A stretch of 64,000 bases of DNA from Hyposmocoma kahamanoa (GCF_003589595.1 NW_020654080.1:2456548-2520547), one strand, 5' to 3'. Counted from the first letter of the stretch, positions 10,860 to 21,845 are shown. The notes: generated by a model not told the origin, from the sequence alone. Numbers and translations are program-made.

Positions 10860-11071
10860 GGCTCAACTAACACTAGCGCAGAGTCGAAGCGTTGCGTCGC
10901 GTCCTGTTTTTCAACTACAACGCTTGGCGACGTGCGTCGTCGCTTGACTCCATATTTGCATAACACAAATTTGTACCTTAATAATGGGAAAATAGAAATG
11001 AATATACCTACTATAGGCGAATAACATGACGCGTCGCGACGCTTTGACTCTGCGCCAGTGTGAGTTGAGCC
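10860..11071. mobile_element. CG-rich inverted-repeat MITE, 212 bp
   Basis: The left end GGCTCAACTAACACTAGCGC and the right end, read in reverse, GGCTCAACTCACACTGGCGC continue into matching CAGAGTC(G/A)AAGCGT(T/C)GCG, giving arms of about 45 bp. Flanking triplets are ATA and TTA, which would suit the TWA preference of PIF/Harbinger elements but are not identical. The interior is dense in CGTCGC words, unlike its AT-rich surroundings. Confidence 0.7.
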
Positions 11072-11319
11072 TTAAGCTACTAATCGTTCACTGTGCTGAC
11101 TTGATGAAGAACCAGCAAGAAACTCTAGGGATTGCTTTTTTCAAAGAAACTTAAATGTTATAGAATAAACTTTCAATCAATTTTGTGTGGAATCCAGAGC
11201 CTTTCCAGTCTAGTCTTCAATTATAACAATGTCGTTGGATATGCACAACTAATAATCAGTCAATTAATAACAACAAAATAACAACTATAAATGTCAAGTT
11301 ATTAAATATTACATAATAT

Positions 11320-11525
11320 CATTAGAAAAAAAAGAAAGAAAGAAAATTTTATTCAGTACCATTCATTTTTAATTGTATTTACGAAATAAAGAAAATTAAA
11401 TCAAAACTAAAATTAAGATACTGAATGGGCACCACTCAGCATATGAGAACAGCCACGGCGCTGGTATTGTGCGGAGCCCATGGAGTGCATCCCAGGCGCA
11501 CCAAACAAACACCACACACGAGACA
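11320..11525 (-). repeat. 3' end of a retroposed repeat with AATAAA signal
   Basis: Read on the minus strand the segment runs GCGCCTGGGATGCACTCCAT, TACCAGCGCCGTGGCTG, GCTGAGTGGTGCCCATTCAG. It then ends GGTACTGAATAAAATTTTC followed by a TTTC-repeat tail (11325-11345 in plus orientation). A 3' end with AATAAA and a simple tail fits a LINE or SINE 3' terminus. The family is not recognised. Confidence 0.45.
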
Positions 11526-11672
11526 CTGACATTTCTACGTAATCAAATACACACAATCAAGAAATAGTGTGTTATGTAATGACTAAATAATAAAAATGTA
11601 AGATGCTTTATGTTTATGTTATATATATTTATGTATCATATTCATAATTTGTTAATAGAATTATTATGTAAG

Positions 11673-12146
11673 CTTAGAATAATAACGCACAGAAACCTAG
11701 TCCGCACACGCTAAGTGAGGCAAATTGAAGCGCGCCAAAAGGGCCTACACGAGCGGGCGGGCCTTCAGTGCTCAAAGTCAACTTGCACCGCCAACAGATC
11801 AAGAATTTTAGCTAAAAATGTCGAAACGTGCGGTAAATGAGTGTAAAAATACGTCAGACAAACATAAAATAGATACTAACATCACATTCCACTAGGAAGT
11901 AACGCGTTTCAACTTGTATTTTTATATAAATATTCACTAAAACCGAAAATTAACCTACTACTAAAACTAGCCTACATGATTTTGATTTTTGCCTCACTTG
12001 TGACAATTCGTTTGATATGAAACTGTTATTCTATGCGTTATTATTTATAGTCCCAGCCTATTCCAAGAGTACATTGATCCAAAGGTTGTGCATTCGTGAC
12101 AGTTCGCTTGATATGAAACTATCATTCTATGCGTTATTATTCTAAG
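11673..12146. mobile_element. DNA transposon relic with exact 8-bp target duplication
   Basis: It is bounded by TATGTAAG at 11665-11672 and 12147-12154. The ends are inverted repeats: CTTAGAATAATAACGCACAG on the left and, read in reverse, CTTAGAATAATAACGCATAG on the right. A second inverted pair, AAGTGAGGCAAA (about 11714) and TTTGCCTCACTT (about 11988), lies inside. The right end is partly duplicated (about 12000-12048 and 12096-12144). No transposase is seen. An 8-bp duplication fits hAT or P superfamilies. Confidence 0.75.
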
Positions 12147-12304
12147 TATGTAAGTAAATACCATGAATTTATTATTCAAATATCATTAGACTCAACATGA
12201 CTTAATTTGTTACAACGATAACTAATCTAAAATAGAAAGAAACTACATATTTTTGCTAACTATAACATGAGAGTAAAACGTATAAAGGAGTATGGCCACA
12301 TAAT

Positions 12305-12385
12305 ATAAATACAAACATACATACACATACACATTCATACACACACATACACAGACATAAAATATATATATGTAATAATATATGT
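12305..12385 (+). repeat. CA/TA-rich simple repeat
   Basis: A run of ACATACACATACACATTC-type units followed by TATATATATG. Ordinary low-complexity DNA. Confidence 0.7.
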
Positions 12386-12688
12386 GCGGATGGTGATATA
12401 GACAACGCGAATTTAATGAATTTTCTCTTTAATGAAACAACTTTTGTACAGAGTATCGTAATCGCAAATCATAGCCGAAAAAAAACTTGACAGCTAACTC
12501 ATAGTTAAACATATTTTTTTTAATTTATATTTATATATATTACATTATATACGCAGTAAGCGCTAATTTCATGTCAACATTTAATAATCAACGGGGAATA
12601 ATCAGTCAATTAATAACAAAAAAACGATGTCAAGTATGAAGCATCATTCGTATCATGCATCTTTTAATTTGATCGAGTTCTTTGATAG

Positions 12689-12976
12689 CATTGACTTACA
12701 ATTATATGGACGACGGGTCTAATACAAAAACCACGAAAAAAATGTCCCAAGTCAACCTATTTAAACGTAGTGACATGTAAAGGAATATGAATAAGCTAAA
12801 ACGTTGAATTTAAATTGTAATGTCATCGCAGTACTGTCTAAATTTGCTTGCTTCGCTGTCAGTCGAACAAACGAAGACTAAAGCGTGAATGACGCTCTGT
12901 ATACGATTTTAACGCCCTATAAGTTCGGACACTTTTTAGCACGCGGACCCGACGTCCATATAATTGTAAGTCAATG
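12689..12976 (+). mobile_element. MITE-A copy 1
   Basis: The ends are CATTGACTTAC and GTAAGTCAATG, flanked by exact 8-bp direct repeats TTTGATAG (12681-12688 and 12977-12984). Inside are the family words AAAATGTCCCAAGTCAACC, CGAACAAACGAAGACTAAAG and AAGTTCGGACACTTTTTAGC. The arms are about 31 bp with few mismatches. There is no coding capacity; short frames such as 12885-13109 only read through it. Confidence 0.92.
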
Positions 12977-13350
12977 TTTGATAGGAATTGTTTTGGACGG
13001 ATGTCGAAAGGAGAACGGGAATAGATCCCTGCAGCAGACTGCGATGTTTTTGCAAATAGATGGGTGTCTGATAAATGCTTTAAGTTTTGTGAAAGGATGT
13101 CTTCTGTGAATTACTATTATAAATATTATCTACTTACGAATTTCACACTGCCTTGGTAATTTACTGTAATTCAGTGTCATTAAGGAAAAGTGAAGAGATA
13201 GCTGAAATCGTCTCTTTAGAGGATACCTGAACATAGCAGCAGTACGTATAAAATGGATTGACAATTGATTTTTTGATAGATAATGGACTTTATCGATAAT
13301 ACACACTTCTTACGTTCCGCTGAAGATATCATCGAAGCTGATACAAGTTA

Positions 13351-13571
13351 TAATAATAAAAATAATAATAACGCACACACTCAACATAGCCCCGCACTAG
13401 GGAAACCCTGTGTCGCGGGTGCCATGGATACACACATAAACAATCACAAATTACACCCAAACGCACGAGAAAAATAAATGTAGGCCATACAAATACTTCT
13501 CCCGGCCCGGGAATCGAACCTGGGACCTCCGCGTAGCATTCCGGCATGGTAACCGTTCGGCCATGGAGGCA
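13351..13571 (-). repeat. S2 tRNA-derived SINE, full length
   Basis: On the minus strand the head reads TGCCTCCATGGCCGAACGG (box A-like, similar to Ser/Leu tRNAs) and CAGGTTCGATTCCCGGGCC (box B). The body GTAGGCC... to GGCACCCGCGACACAGGG follows, and the tail is (TTA)n, seen here as AATAATAATAACGCACAC at 13351-13380. It is the best reference copy of S2 in this window. Confidence 0.88.
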
Positions 13572-14115
13572 GTTAAGTTAAGTAAGTCTACCTGGAAGAT
13601 ATTTACTTGTTCACTTAGAGCTTGGAGAAGATGTCCAGATTTTATCGTAGGACAAAAATAGAATGAGACAAAGAAACAAAGGAATTTTACTCCTTATCAC
13701 ACAACAAACATAAAAGCAAAATACTTTGGGGGAATTGCATTGATTCAATTAGGTCTTTGTTTATAAGCAAAGTGACGAAAAAACAAGTCGGTCTATATCT
13801 CGACCGTAATGGTTAAGAACACAGTGGAAATTAAGAAAAATACGCAGAAGAAAAACGATTTTATTTGTTTTAAAATACCGGACTTAGTCGAGTATAAAAA
13901 CATATTTTACTTACCTCCACGTTTCGGACATATTGCAACGTCCATGGGACATTGGGGGGATGCGACTGAGTCCATTCGAGACGAGAGGACGAATATTTTT
14001 TTAAATACAAACAAGTCCAGAATTTCAAATCAAATAATGTGTGAAAATTGTGATAGTTTAAATTAGTGTACGAACAAAACGATGACCAAAGAACAATGGA
14101 AAAATTAAATTTCAT
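13572..14115. other. Intergenic sequence, nothing recognised
   Basis: No repeat boundary or gene signature. An open frame of 85 codons at 13809-14066 (plus) is lysine- and asparagine-rich and matches no family I know. Confidence 0.35.
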
Positions 14116-14340
14116 ATTTTTTTATGATACCGAGTGATGGGACGAACAAGTCGTGCGCATGGTGGTAAACGACACGCCTACCCATAACAGTTACAGTGCC
14201 ACTCAGAGCTTTAAATGACAAAGATCTGAGGGGCACTGCCGATGTGCCCGTAACCCTGAGACACTGCTTGGCGGTAGAAATAGGTAAGTTGGCAGTACTT
14301 CCTTGGATGAACTGTTTCACAAAGAGCTCTATTGCCACTA
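14116..14340 (-). repeat. S1 copy with internal deletion
   Basis: In reverse orientation it starts with a T-run (14116-14123), then GATGGGACGAACAAGTCGTG, ACAGTTACAGTGCCACTCAG and TCTGAGGGGCACTGCC. It then jumps from CCGTAACCCTGAGACA to CTGCTTGGCGGTAGAAATAG and ends ACTTCCTTGGATGAACTG. The central CAAGTCCCATGTGCCTG block is missing. Confidence 0.85.
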
Positions 14341-14498
14341 TCTTATTCGACCGTGTTTTCCGTCATGGTGACCATTTCGACTCCTAAGAAACCGGAGTCC
14401 AAAAACAAACGGAAGCGGTCAAATACGCAAGATTTTTTAGCAAACTCAAGAGCAAACGCAAACGCAAAAGAAAGAAATGGTATGTCACGCGGAGAGGT

Positions 14499-16130
14499 TT
14501 TTTTTATAGAATATAAGTGCGCATTTGACCTCCATCTCACCTGATGGAAAGTGACAACGAGGTCGACGATGGAGCATGCACACCTAAATAATGCCTATTC
14601 ACTCTCGCCTTGAAAAGACCCAAGTTATAACGTTCAGGGAACAAGTCTGCAGGCAGAGAATTCCATTCCATAGCCGTTCGCCATATAAATGTGGAAGCGT
14701 AACGCTTCGTGCGAATCTTTGGAATATCCACAACATAGGGATGGAACCCAAGCCTACGCCTAGTCCCCCGGTGATGGAAAGGGGAAGGCGGAATTAAATC
14801 GTGTAATTCCATCGCACACGCTCCGTGACCTTTCTGAAAGATACCGATAAGCAGGCAACTTTAAGGCGGTGTTCAAGGCTCTGCAGCTTCGCCTCCACTA
14901 ATTCCGAATCACCTATAAGCCTCTTGACACGGTTGTCAATTGAATTTAAAGTGGCCAGTTGATATGTAGCACAGCCATCCCAAAGGTAGCAGCAGTACTC
15001 CATACACGATCGGACTTGTGCTTGGTACAGCTGAAGCAACTGTCCCGGTGTAAAGTAATGCCTCGCCCTGGAAAGGATCCCAAGCTTCCTTGCTGCATTT
15101 TCGGCCATGGATTCAATGTATCTGCCGAAGTTCAAATTGGACGACAGGTCCATTCCAAGTAGCTGGAGATAATCGGCTAACGGTATAGATATACACGAAA
15201 AGTCGTGAGTCAGCTCAAAGGGACTCCGTTTTGTGGAGAATAGACACACCTGCGTTTTAGTAGCGTTAAATTTTTAGATTGGCATTGCCCCAACCGGAGA
15301 CTGCCTGGAGTGTCAAATCTAAACGGCTAACCATGGACTATCGACAAGACTGGATTTCCTCTCCACTGGCCTTTGTATTGGTCAAGTACCTGTCTACAAC
15401 TGTGCTGTCATTAGCATACGCAAAAATACCTGGAATTAACATATCATTGATCGCAGCAGTAAGAGAGTTGCAGGTAGTACGAAACCCTGAGGAACTCCGG
15501 CATTTATCGCCATCTACTTCCCTTTTTTGGCACAGGTTGCAAGTTTGCAAGCTTCCACGATCTGGGTACTACACCAGTCTCAAGTGAGAGGCGGCACAGG
15601 CGTATGAGAACAGAAGACAACTCAGGCGCACAGTTACGCAGAACCATTGATGGAATGCCATCTGGCCCGCTAGCTTTATTCACGTCTAGATTTCGCAGAG
15701 TTCTAAGTACCTCTTTTTGGCGTATGCGAACTGGCGCCATAGTGCAGCCAGCCTGAGGTAAAGTAGGTGGTAGGTTCCCTGCGATATCCAGATGCGAACT
15801 CTCTGCAAAGAGTGAGGCCTTCGCCTTCTCTTCCGCAGTATGAGCCAGCGAGCCATCCGGCCTCAGCAGAGGTGGCAGAGATGGGCGACAAAAGTTAGAT
15901 TCGACCTCTTTAGATAGGGATCAAAAGGATTTGCTGCCTGCTGGATAAGAGGCAAGCTTAGCCACTATGCGGCGCACATGGTCGAACTTGACCCTACGTA
16001 ACATGCTTTTGGACTTCTTGGTGGCCTCATTAAAAGCTTTCTTCAAATACTGAGTACTCGGAGCTTTGCTTAGTCGAACATCTGCCCAAGCTTGGGTTCC
16101 TTTCGTGTACTTCATTTGCGTGCTCTATTA
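14499..16130 (-). pseudogene. Broken jockey/CR1-like LINE (ORF2 and 3' end)
   Basis: Coding blocks appear in order on the minus strand. A linker, AWADVRLSKAP...KFDHVRRIVAKLASYPAG, lies at 16115-15921. The front of the reverse transcriptase, VNKASGPDGIPSMVLRNCAP, runs to PVPKKGSR at 15740-15504. NAGVPQG (about 15504-15484) follows after a frameshift. IFAYANDSTVVDRYL is a YADD box with Asp changed to Asn. Then come the C-terminal LSRARHYFTPGQLLQLY, EYCCYLWDGC and, at 14812-14537, AMEWNSLPADLFPERYNL. KKGSR joins almost directly to NAGVPQG, so the palm stretch holding motif A (about 80-90 residues) is deleted. The 3' end reaches an A-run at about 14500-14507. Retrotransposition is clearly lost. 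Confidence 0.85.
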
Positions 16131-17249
16131 ATATATATAACTATTAAATTATATGTAAAACCCATTTTTTGCTTGAGCGATGTTGTTTGCTGAGAAATGT
16201 TGTGGTTTAAACTCTCAGAATGATAAAATTTAAACTTTGTTAAATTCTTGAATGTGATTTAACAAAAAACTTGAGATCATGTTATCTGAACACGGCTCAC
16301 GTAAGTACTTTTGGAGGAAAACCTATTAAATTTTATGTTCCTTTTCCATACCTGCTCTGCTCCAATTTTTTTGTGTTCGCCATGCGTATAATTCGGGTTC
16401 CTTGATGTAAGACTTTCTAGAAGTGATTCAGATATTTAGAACTATTTCACCAAAAACAAGAAACTTGCTTTGAGATATCGGAAATATTTTTGATGAGCGT
16501 TTTGATACGGCTGATTAAAATTAGAAAAAAATAAAACTAAACTTTATACGTATGGAAAAGGAAGTATTTTTTTAACAAATTACAAAAGTTAATGCCATTA
16601 CGATAATTCGAAATGTTAAGGTATTAATATCTCAATCACTTCATTTACACAAATATAAGATTTTTAGTATAAATTACTTTTCAAATGAAATATAAATAAG
16701 CTAATTTACTTGATACTTAGTAAGAGTTAAAGAGAAAACTAAGCTAAATAAATGCTCTCTATTTTATCTAACCCCATTCTAACATGCACTCGCGTACAGA
16801 TATAATCGCAAGCGCACTCTAAATGTAAACCTCAAGATCCTTCCAGTGGAGATAAAATTATTTCCCTGATTCGCACGGGCGGTGGGACCACTGTGCACAG
16901 ATCTTGATCCTCGTAAAATTTTATGTGTCTTGGACAAAGAGAATTTTGTTAATTAACCGTTTCGTCCGTACAGTGCGCTTTCTTGTGTTTCTGATAGATA
17001 AAAGTTATGTTCTCTTTTTTATCTCTGTGTATCTTAATTCTTTAAACCCTTTGCGAAATGTTACGTTTTACATTCTTGAGTTCAATTTCATCATTTAAAG
17101 GTACATGTAAAAAGATGTCTTTTTGTATACATATAATAATGTTAATATTGTCTTTTTTATCTCTCGTGAATCTCATTGTTTTTTTCTAGATTTTTCTTAA
17201 TTAGTTTATGTTTTGCTACCATGGTATTAATTTTTTTTATAACTTCACT
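16131..17249. other. Long AT-rich stretch, nothing recognised
   Basis: No gene or repeat end found. Short frames only, for example 16904-17098, hydrophobic from T-richness. Confidence 0.4.
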
Positions 17250-17370
17250 TCTTGTTATAATTATTAATAGAATGATCGAACAAAAACAAAAATTCCTTCA
17301 ATTTGACAGGATTAGAACTCGCGTCTGAATGTCAAACTAGGGCAACCGCTCTACTAAATGCTTTTGCATA
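17250..17370 (-). repeat. S3-related tRNA-derived SINE relic
   Basis: Read in reverse it has an eroded tRNA head, and the S3 tail appears in plus orientation as TTGTTATAATTATTAATAGA, ATGATCGAAC and AAAATTCCTTCAATTTG. The T-arm box appears as GGATTAGAACTCGCGTC. It is too mutated to be a working tRNA. Confidence 0.5.
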
Positions 17371-18439
17371 GTATATTATAATAATAATTGAAATTTTAAG
17401 TTCTACAATTGCTGCTTATATACCTTCGCTTCAACCTTCCAATCTTGGGCTTTTAACAAGCCTCATCTAGTGATAAATAGATCTTAGAACAATTTACGCT
17501 AGGCAAAGATGTATTTTCAATTATTTTTCCAAGTGTCTCTTTTGATCTCCAAATCAGAGACTAAATACACCTGTACGGAATGCTGGAATCGGTTTTACAA
17601 AAAAAGTGTTTTTAATTACCCCAACTTAATAACGGTCATTACAGCAGCCCGTGTGAATCGGTCCAGCGATAAATTTGTTATTTACGACCCTACGTGATTG
17701 TTTTGTTCCGCGAAAAACTTTATCATCCAATTTTGGACACTTTGAGTGGAGCAAATAAAGACAAATGAGATTGTTCTGGGTTTTAAGCACTTTGAAGTAT
17801 CATGATGTTGTTATTTTACCTTTAAATTAACCTAAATGAGATTGGTGCTGTTTAGAAATAACGACATTTAAATTGGTTTTGTGTTCTGGTACTTTTATGA
17901 AATAAATATTCATGAATGTACGGTTAGAAACGAAAATTTAACCTTGTAGATACGGTTGTATTTCTAGGTATGAGGTTAGATGCTAAATTGCAATGGGGTC
18001 CACAGATAAGTAAGTTAGAAAAATCGGCTCAGCCCTGTAGTGTAAGCGTTTAAAAAAATATGGAAACTTTCAGACGTCGAAACCGCTAGATTGGTTTACT
18101 TCAGCTAGTTTCATAGTCTAATATATACATACAGCCTATATAATAGTATAAAGTTTTTGTTTCACAATAGTTTTAAGCCTTGTAAATGCGTAACGTATAC
18201 ATTGTCCCATAAATGAATTTGAGACTTTATGAAGACTGTCAAGAACAGCTTATTTTATTCCTTGTGTTAATGTTACTAACACGTTTTAACTACAAAAATT
18301 TATATTTTTCTTAACATAAATAACATTTTCATAAATTTACTGTGACGTTAGTGTAAGAATAATTCTTTTTAAACTTATCTCTCATAGGCACTCTGGCGCA
18401 TGGAAGGAACCTCCTTGTGCAACGCATCTAGATAATATT
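17371..18439. other. Intergenic sequence without a recognised gene
   Basis: The frame at 17509-17697 contains TKYTCTECWNRFYKKS, with a Cys-Cys pair, but no further zinc-finger residues at the right spacing, so I do not call it. The stretch 18206-18260 resembles 168-223. Confidence 0.35.
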
Positions 18440-19036
18440 ATGCGCCCTGGGCACCCTTTTTTTAGGGGGAAATCTTTATAGAATCTTTATTGACTCTCCC
18501 TCCAGACTGGAGGGCCTACCCCACTAAAATCCCCCCGGGTTTACCTATCGCCGGTTGAGTCGGCGCCGTGGGGTCGGTGCACATTCACCACGACGCCGCC
18601 CGGCAGCCCTAGCTTGCACCAACGGAGGGGCAGGTCAGTTGCCCTCCGACCCGCCCCCCAGACAGTCCAGAGCCCGCTAGCCTCACTAGGGGATCAGGCG
18701 AGCAGCGAACTGCCTTCGCCTTCTCCCCGTACGTCCGCGCCGAAGCGGGTGCGCGTCCACCGCGTCCTCGCGCACCAGCTCCGCAGCCTCCTTTTGCGAC
18801 ATAACCTCTGCGCAAAAGGAGGCCACCGCCTCCCAGGACTCCTCGCTACCGACCATGGCGGCAACCACGCCCGGCAGCGCGAGGTTCCGCCCTATTGTCC
18901 CCGTCAGAGTACAGCGCTGCTCATCCGCAGCGCCACACTCGTGGCACGACGGGGACGGCAAATCTTCATCAAAACGAATCACATGAGTGCAAACACAAGG
19001 TAGCTGCTCCATCATCAGATCAAAACGCCATAACAT
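18440..19036 (-). pseudogene. R1-clade LINE 3' end (ORF2 C-terminus and 3' UTR)
   Basis: The minus-strand frame 19036-18686 reads CHECGA, then NLALPGVVAAMVGSEESWEA, then VASFCAEVMSQKEAAELVRE, and ends in an arginine-rich tail (RRGRTGRRRRQ). This is the zinc-knuckle and C-terminal pattern of R1/TRAS-type LINEs. The CCHC knuckle is incomplete: the segment between CHECGA and DEQR is shortened. The downstream 3' UTR is GC-rich and ends with GTCAATAAAGATTC, a polyadenylation signal (plus-strand 18482-18500). The GC content contrasts sharply with the AT-rich flanks. Confidence 0.7.
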
Positions 19037-19559
19037 TTTATTTTCATTTTAATCAATAACCTCCATTGGTGAAACTTTTCTCAACAATTTCACACAAAAC
19101 GACGCTATAAAATTAACCTACCACGTTGTATAATATAACAATTTACGAAAGCACATAAATTAAAAATATTAACCGTATAATAAACCTTATAATCGAACAA
19201 GTATATCACAGAGTTTTAATTACAAAATAAATCTGGCGCCGTGTTGCCAGGAAATAAGATTCATTTTAGTTTGAAGTATCATTTGGATCTATAATAAAAT
19301 AGAGTTGATAATTGAAACAAAAATAGCAGTACTAGGTATTATAAGGGCGTATTCCAAAGAAAATTTTAACAGTAAATGCTGACTTTATGTTATTCTAGTC
19401 TTTATTTTAGATCATAACTCTACTTAAAGCAACAGCTTTAATTAATGTTTTTGTCGTTACTAAGTACGACTTTATTGAGCTTTCAAAACTCTTCAGTCTC
19501 CACTAACCACCACTCTACCTTTAGGTGAATTGATGGTATGAAGTCTTATAAACTTTATG

Positions 19560-19660
19560 TATTTTTATTGAATGTCATGATCTTTTATTGATACAAAGAT
19601 GAAAAAAACACAAGAAAATTTCCTTTGATCAGACTGGATTCGAACCAGGTATCTGCCACT
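19560..19660 (-). repeat. S3-related SINE relic
   Basis: Plus-strand words TTGATACAAAGATG, AAAATTTCCTTTGATCAGAC and TGGATTCGAACCAGGTATC correspond to the S3 tail and box B in reverse. The remaining tRNA-like part is lost after ATCTGCC. Confidence 0.5.
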
Positions 19661-19693
19661 CTCTGGCTTTTTTATAAATCCAAAATAAAACTA

Positions 19694-20996
19694 GGAGAAA
19701 GGTGTACGAGATGATCCTTGGAGGTAAGATGATCATTTTCTATTGTAGCGAAACTAGTAACGTCATCTAGATATTTTCTTCAGTAAAATGTAAGCCTCAA
19801 TGTGCCCTCTTATCAGTCAATTCGTAATAGCGATGTGAGTGACGAGTTCATTTTTGTGGAAAAGAACAAAAATTGTGTGAGTTTGGTCTAACGTAAAATT
19901 GATTAAAAGGTTAGGCCACTTCCATTCTCAGCAATCTATTGCTAAGATTTTTGTTTGGGTGGCTTTGTATAATGCTCTATTTACTTTTTTAATGGCATGG
20001 TAACAGTAGACAGCATACAGATTATTTTGCCGAACAAAAAATGAAAATAAGTAAATTGGGGCAAGATGATTATGGTTTTGGTGTTCATGATGATCCGTGG
20101 GGATCATCTTGTACTGTATATATTGTTAATGGACCATATTCAATTTGTATGTTTGTCTGAGTACTGAAACCTCTTAATTAAATAGCTTGCAATACGAATA
20201 AAATAGTAGAAAACTCGATTTCGTTTACATGATCGATCTCGATTAATAACAAATATAAATGCTTTTTCTTGTTTTAGACCAGGCGGCGTAATTGTAAAAG
20301 AAAAATCATTCGTGGTGGGTGGTCGGAGGACTATGATCTAAAGAACTAGAGGCGCAAAAAGTAGGACGCCACATAAATCGGCAAGTACATAATTAGTAGT
20401 AGGTACGCGTTATGTCATTAAAAAGACGGGCTAAAGGTGAAAATAAAGGGTCTGTCAGTTCAATGAAATATTTAGGTGAAAAAAAACTGTTTTCATCAGA
20501 TGTGTTAAACAGAAAATCGAGCTCGTAAAGTAGATTAAAGAAATGGATATCAACTTGCCATAAAAAACAATATCGCCTACCCTTAGATACCTGTAAGATA
20601 TAAATTAATTAGGATTATTTGTTCTCGAAGTTCCGTAACTGTTGTTTCATGTACCTAGATTACATAAGTGAGGATTTTGTTAAGTCTAAAAAGTTGTTGT
20701 TTTCATTTGTTTCTACCAACCTAGAAATTTACCTAAATAGAGTAATCCCATGGATCATCTTGCCCATACCCTTAAGATCGTCTTGGACACCCCGGTGTCC
20801 AAGACGATCCTTTAGTAGGGTTTTAAAAATATTCAAATATAACAATGAAAGATCAAAAAATAAAACGTTTTTAGCAAGACAATATGTTAATAGGTAAATT
20901 TTCTATCATTCAACGCTTTTACATCTGCTTTAAGCTGAATATCTTTTAAACTACCACCATTCTCCCATAAGGAGATCATCTGGTACACCTTTCCCC
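19694..20996. mobile_element. TA-flanked 1.3-kb element with repeated end motifs
   Basis: The ends are GGAGAAAGGTGTACGAGATG and, in reverse, GGGGAAAGGTGTACCAGATG, each continuing ATC and each flanked by TA (19692-19693 and 20997-20998). Degenerate copies of GGTGTACAAGATGATCC recur inside: about 20058-20070, 20080-20096, 20101-20115 (inverted), 20752-20762 (inverted), and a head-to-head pair at 20776-20809. The length equals that of a mariner, but no transposase is recognisable; the frame at 20619-20897 has no family signature. Repeated subterminal motifs are typical of transposase-binding sites. Confidence 0.65.
20776..20809. repeat. Perfect 16-bp-arm palindrome in the 1.3-kb element
   Basis: GATCGTCTTGGACACC, then CC, then GGTGTCCAAGACGATC. 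Both arms are variants of the element's terminal motif, placed head to head. Confidence 0.85.
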
Positions 20997-20998
20997 TA

Positions 20999-21574
20999 CG
21001 TGTATGATTTTTGTAATTTGAGATAGAATAACGGTATTGAAATAACTTAATCCTAAGGTAGATAAAGGCAACTTTATCGCTTGAACCGTCTTCTAGATTT
21101 TTATTATTCTAGATTGTTTTTACACACATATTGAGTTTAAATTCTTATTTATAATATATAATGAGAATTTAGAGTAGTAACGACGTTGGATACTAAGTAC
21201 ACAAGTTACTGTTACTTCAACGGCGTCACAACTCTAAGTGAAAGTGGTGGGCGCATCACCTGACCTGCGAGATAACCTGGCGATCTTTACCCTTTACCTG
21301 TCGCTGTATTGTAACCGATATACCTATTAGCAATAGTAACTGGTATGGTTACTTTAGTGTTGGTACTGCACGCGATGTTTTGCAACACTAATAATGGTTA
21401 ATGCAAAAATAATTAAGGTGTTTTATTATTCTTGGAGTCAGAAATTAGAGACGGAGAGAGTTTTATTTAGATCCGAAAATGTTAAACTTGAAAAGTGTAA
21501 TTCTGATACCGATCAACGCGAAGTATCCGTATGTTGTGCTCAAGAATATCTTGGCTTATCTACAATTCGCACCC
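20999..21574. other. Intergenic sequence, nothing recognised
   Basis: No gene. The open frame from 21394 runs into the repeat that starts at 21575 and has no family signature. Confidence 0.35.
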
Positions 21575-21845
21575 TTTGTGTAATAAGGCCACATCTCCAA
21601 AATGACAACTTTTCAGAAGAGAGCTTTAATGATTCTACGAAAACAAAATGTTGGTAACTATTTTATACTTAAGAGTGGTCACACTTGCGATTTATAAGCA
21701 ACTACACGCGCGACTGCATCGATACAAACGTGCGATTGCATCGATGCAGTGACACGCTTGCATCGCGTTTGAATCGCTCCTTAAAATCGCACGTAACAGT
21801 CGCCGTGTGTAAACGCTCTAAATAGGAGAGTTATATCACATAATA
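21575..21845 (+). repeat. Dispersed repeat shared with 8633-8765, interrupted
   Basis: GTAATAAGGCCACATCTCC, AAAATGACAACTTTTCAG and AAGAGAGCTTTAATGATTC match 8633-8765, and TAGGAGAGTTAT resumes at about 21823. The gap between them holds a CG-rich MITE (21672-21819), which is absent from the other copy. Confidence 0.6.
21672..21819. mobile_element. CG-rich inverted-repeat MITE, about 148 bp
   Basis: The left end AGAGTGGTCACACTTGCGA and the right end, read in reverse, AGAGCGTTTACACACGGCGA are imperfect inverted repeats. The interior repeats CGATTGCATCGATGCA-like words. The empty site can be inferred from the related repeat at 8633-8765. Target duplication is unclear because the sequence around the ends is itself palindromic (TTAAGAG / CTCTAAA). 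Confidence 0.55.

Noticed and set aside
12885..13109. Open frame of 74 codons as a gene
   Set aside because: Starts inside MITE-A copy 1 and runs past its end; no protein signature.
17509..17697. CTECWNRFYKKS-containing frame as a zinc-finger gene
   Set aside because: Only one Cys pair and no correctly spaced His or Cys partners; no splice or repeat support.
18609..19003. Overlapping GC-rich frames on the other strand or frame at the R1 3' end
   Set aside because: Only the minus frame 18686-19036 shows R1 motifs; the others are low-complexity readings of GC-rich UTR.
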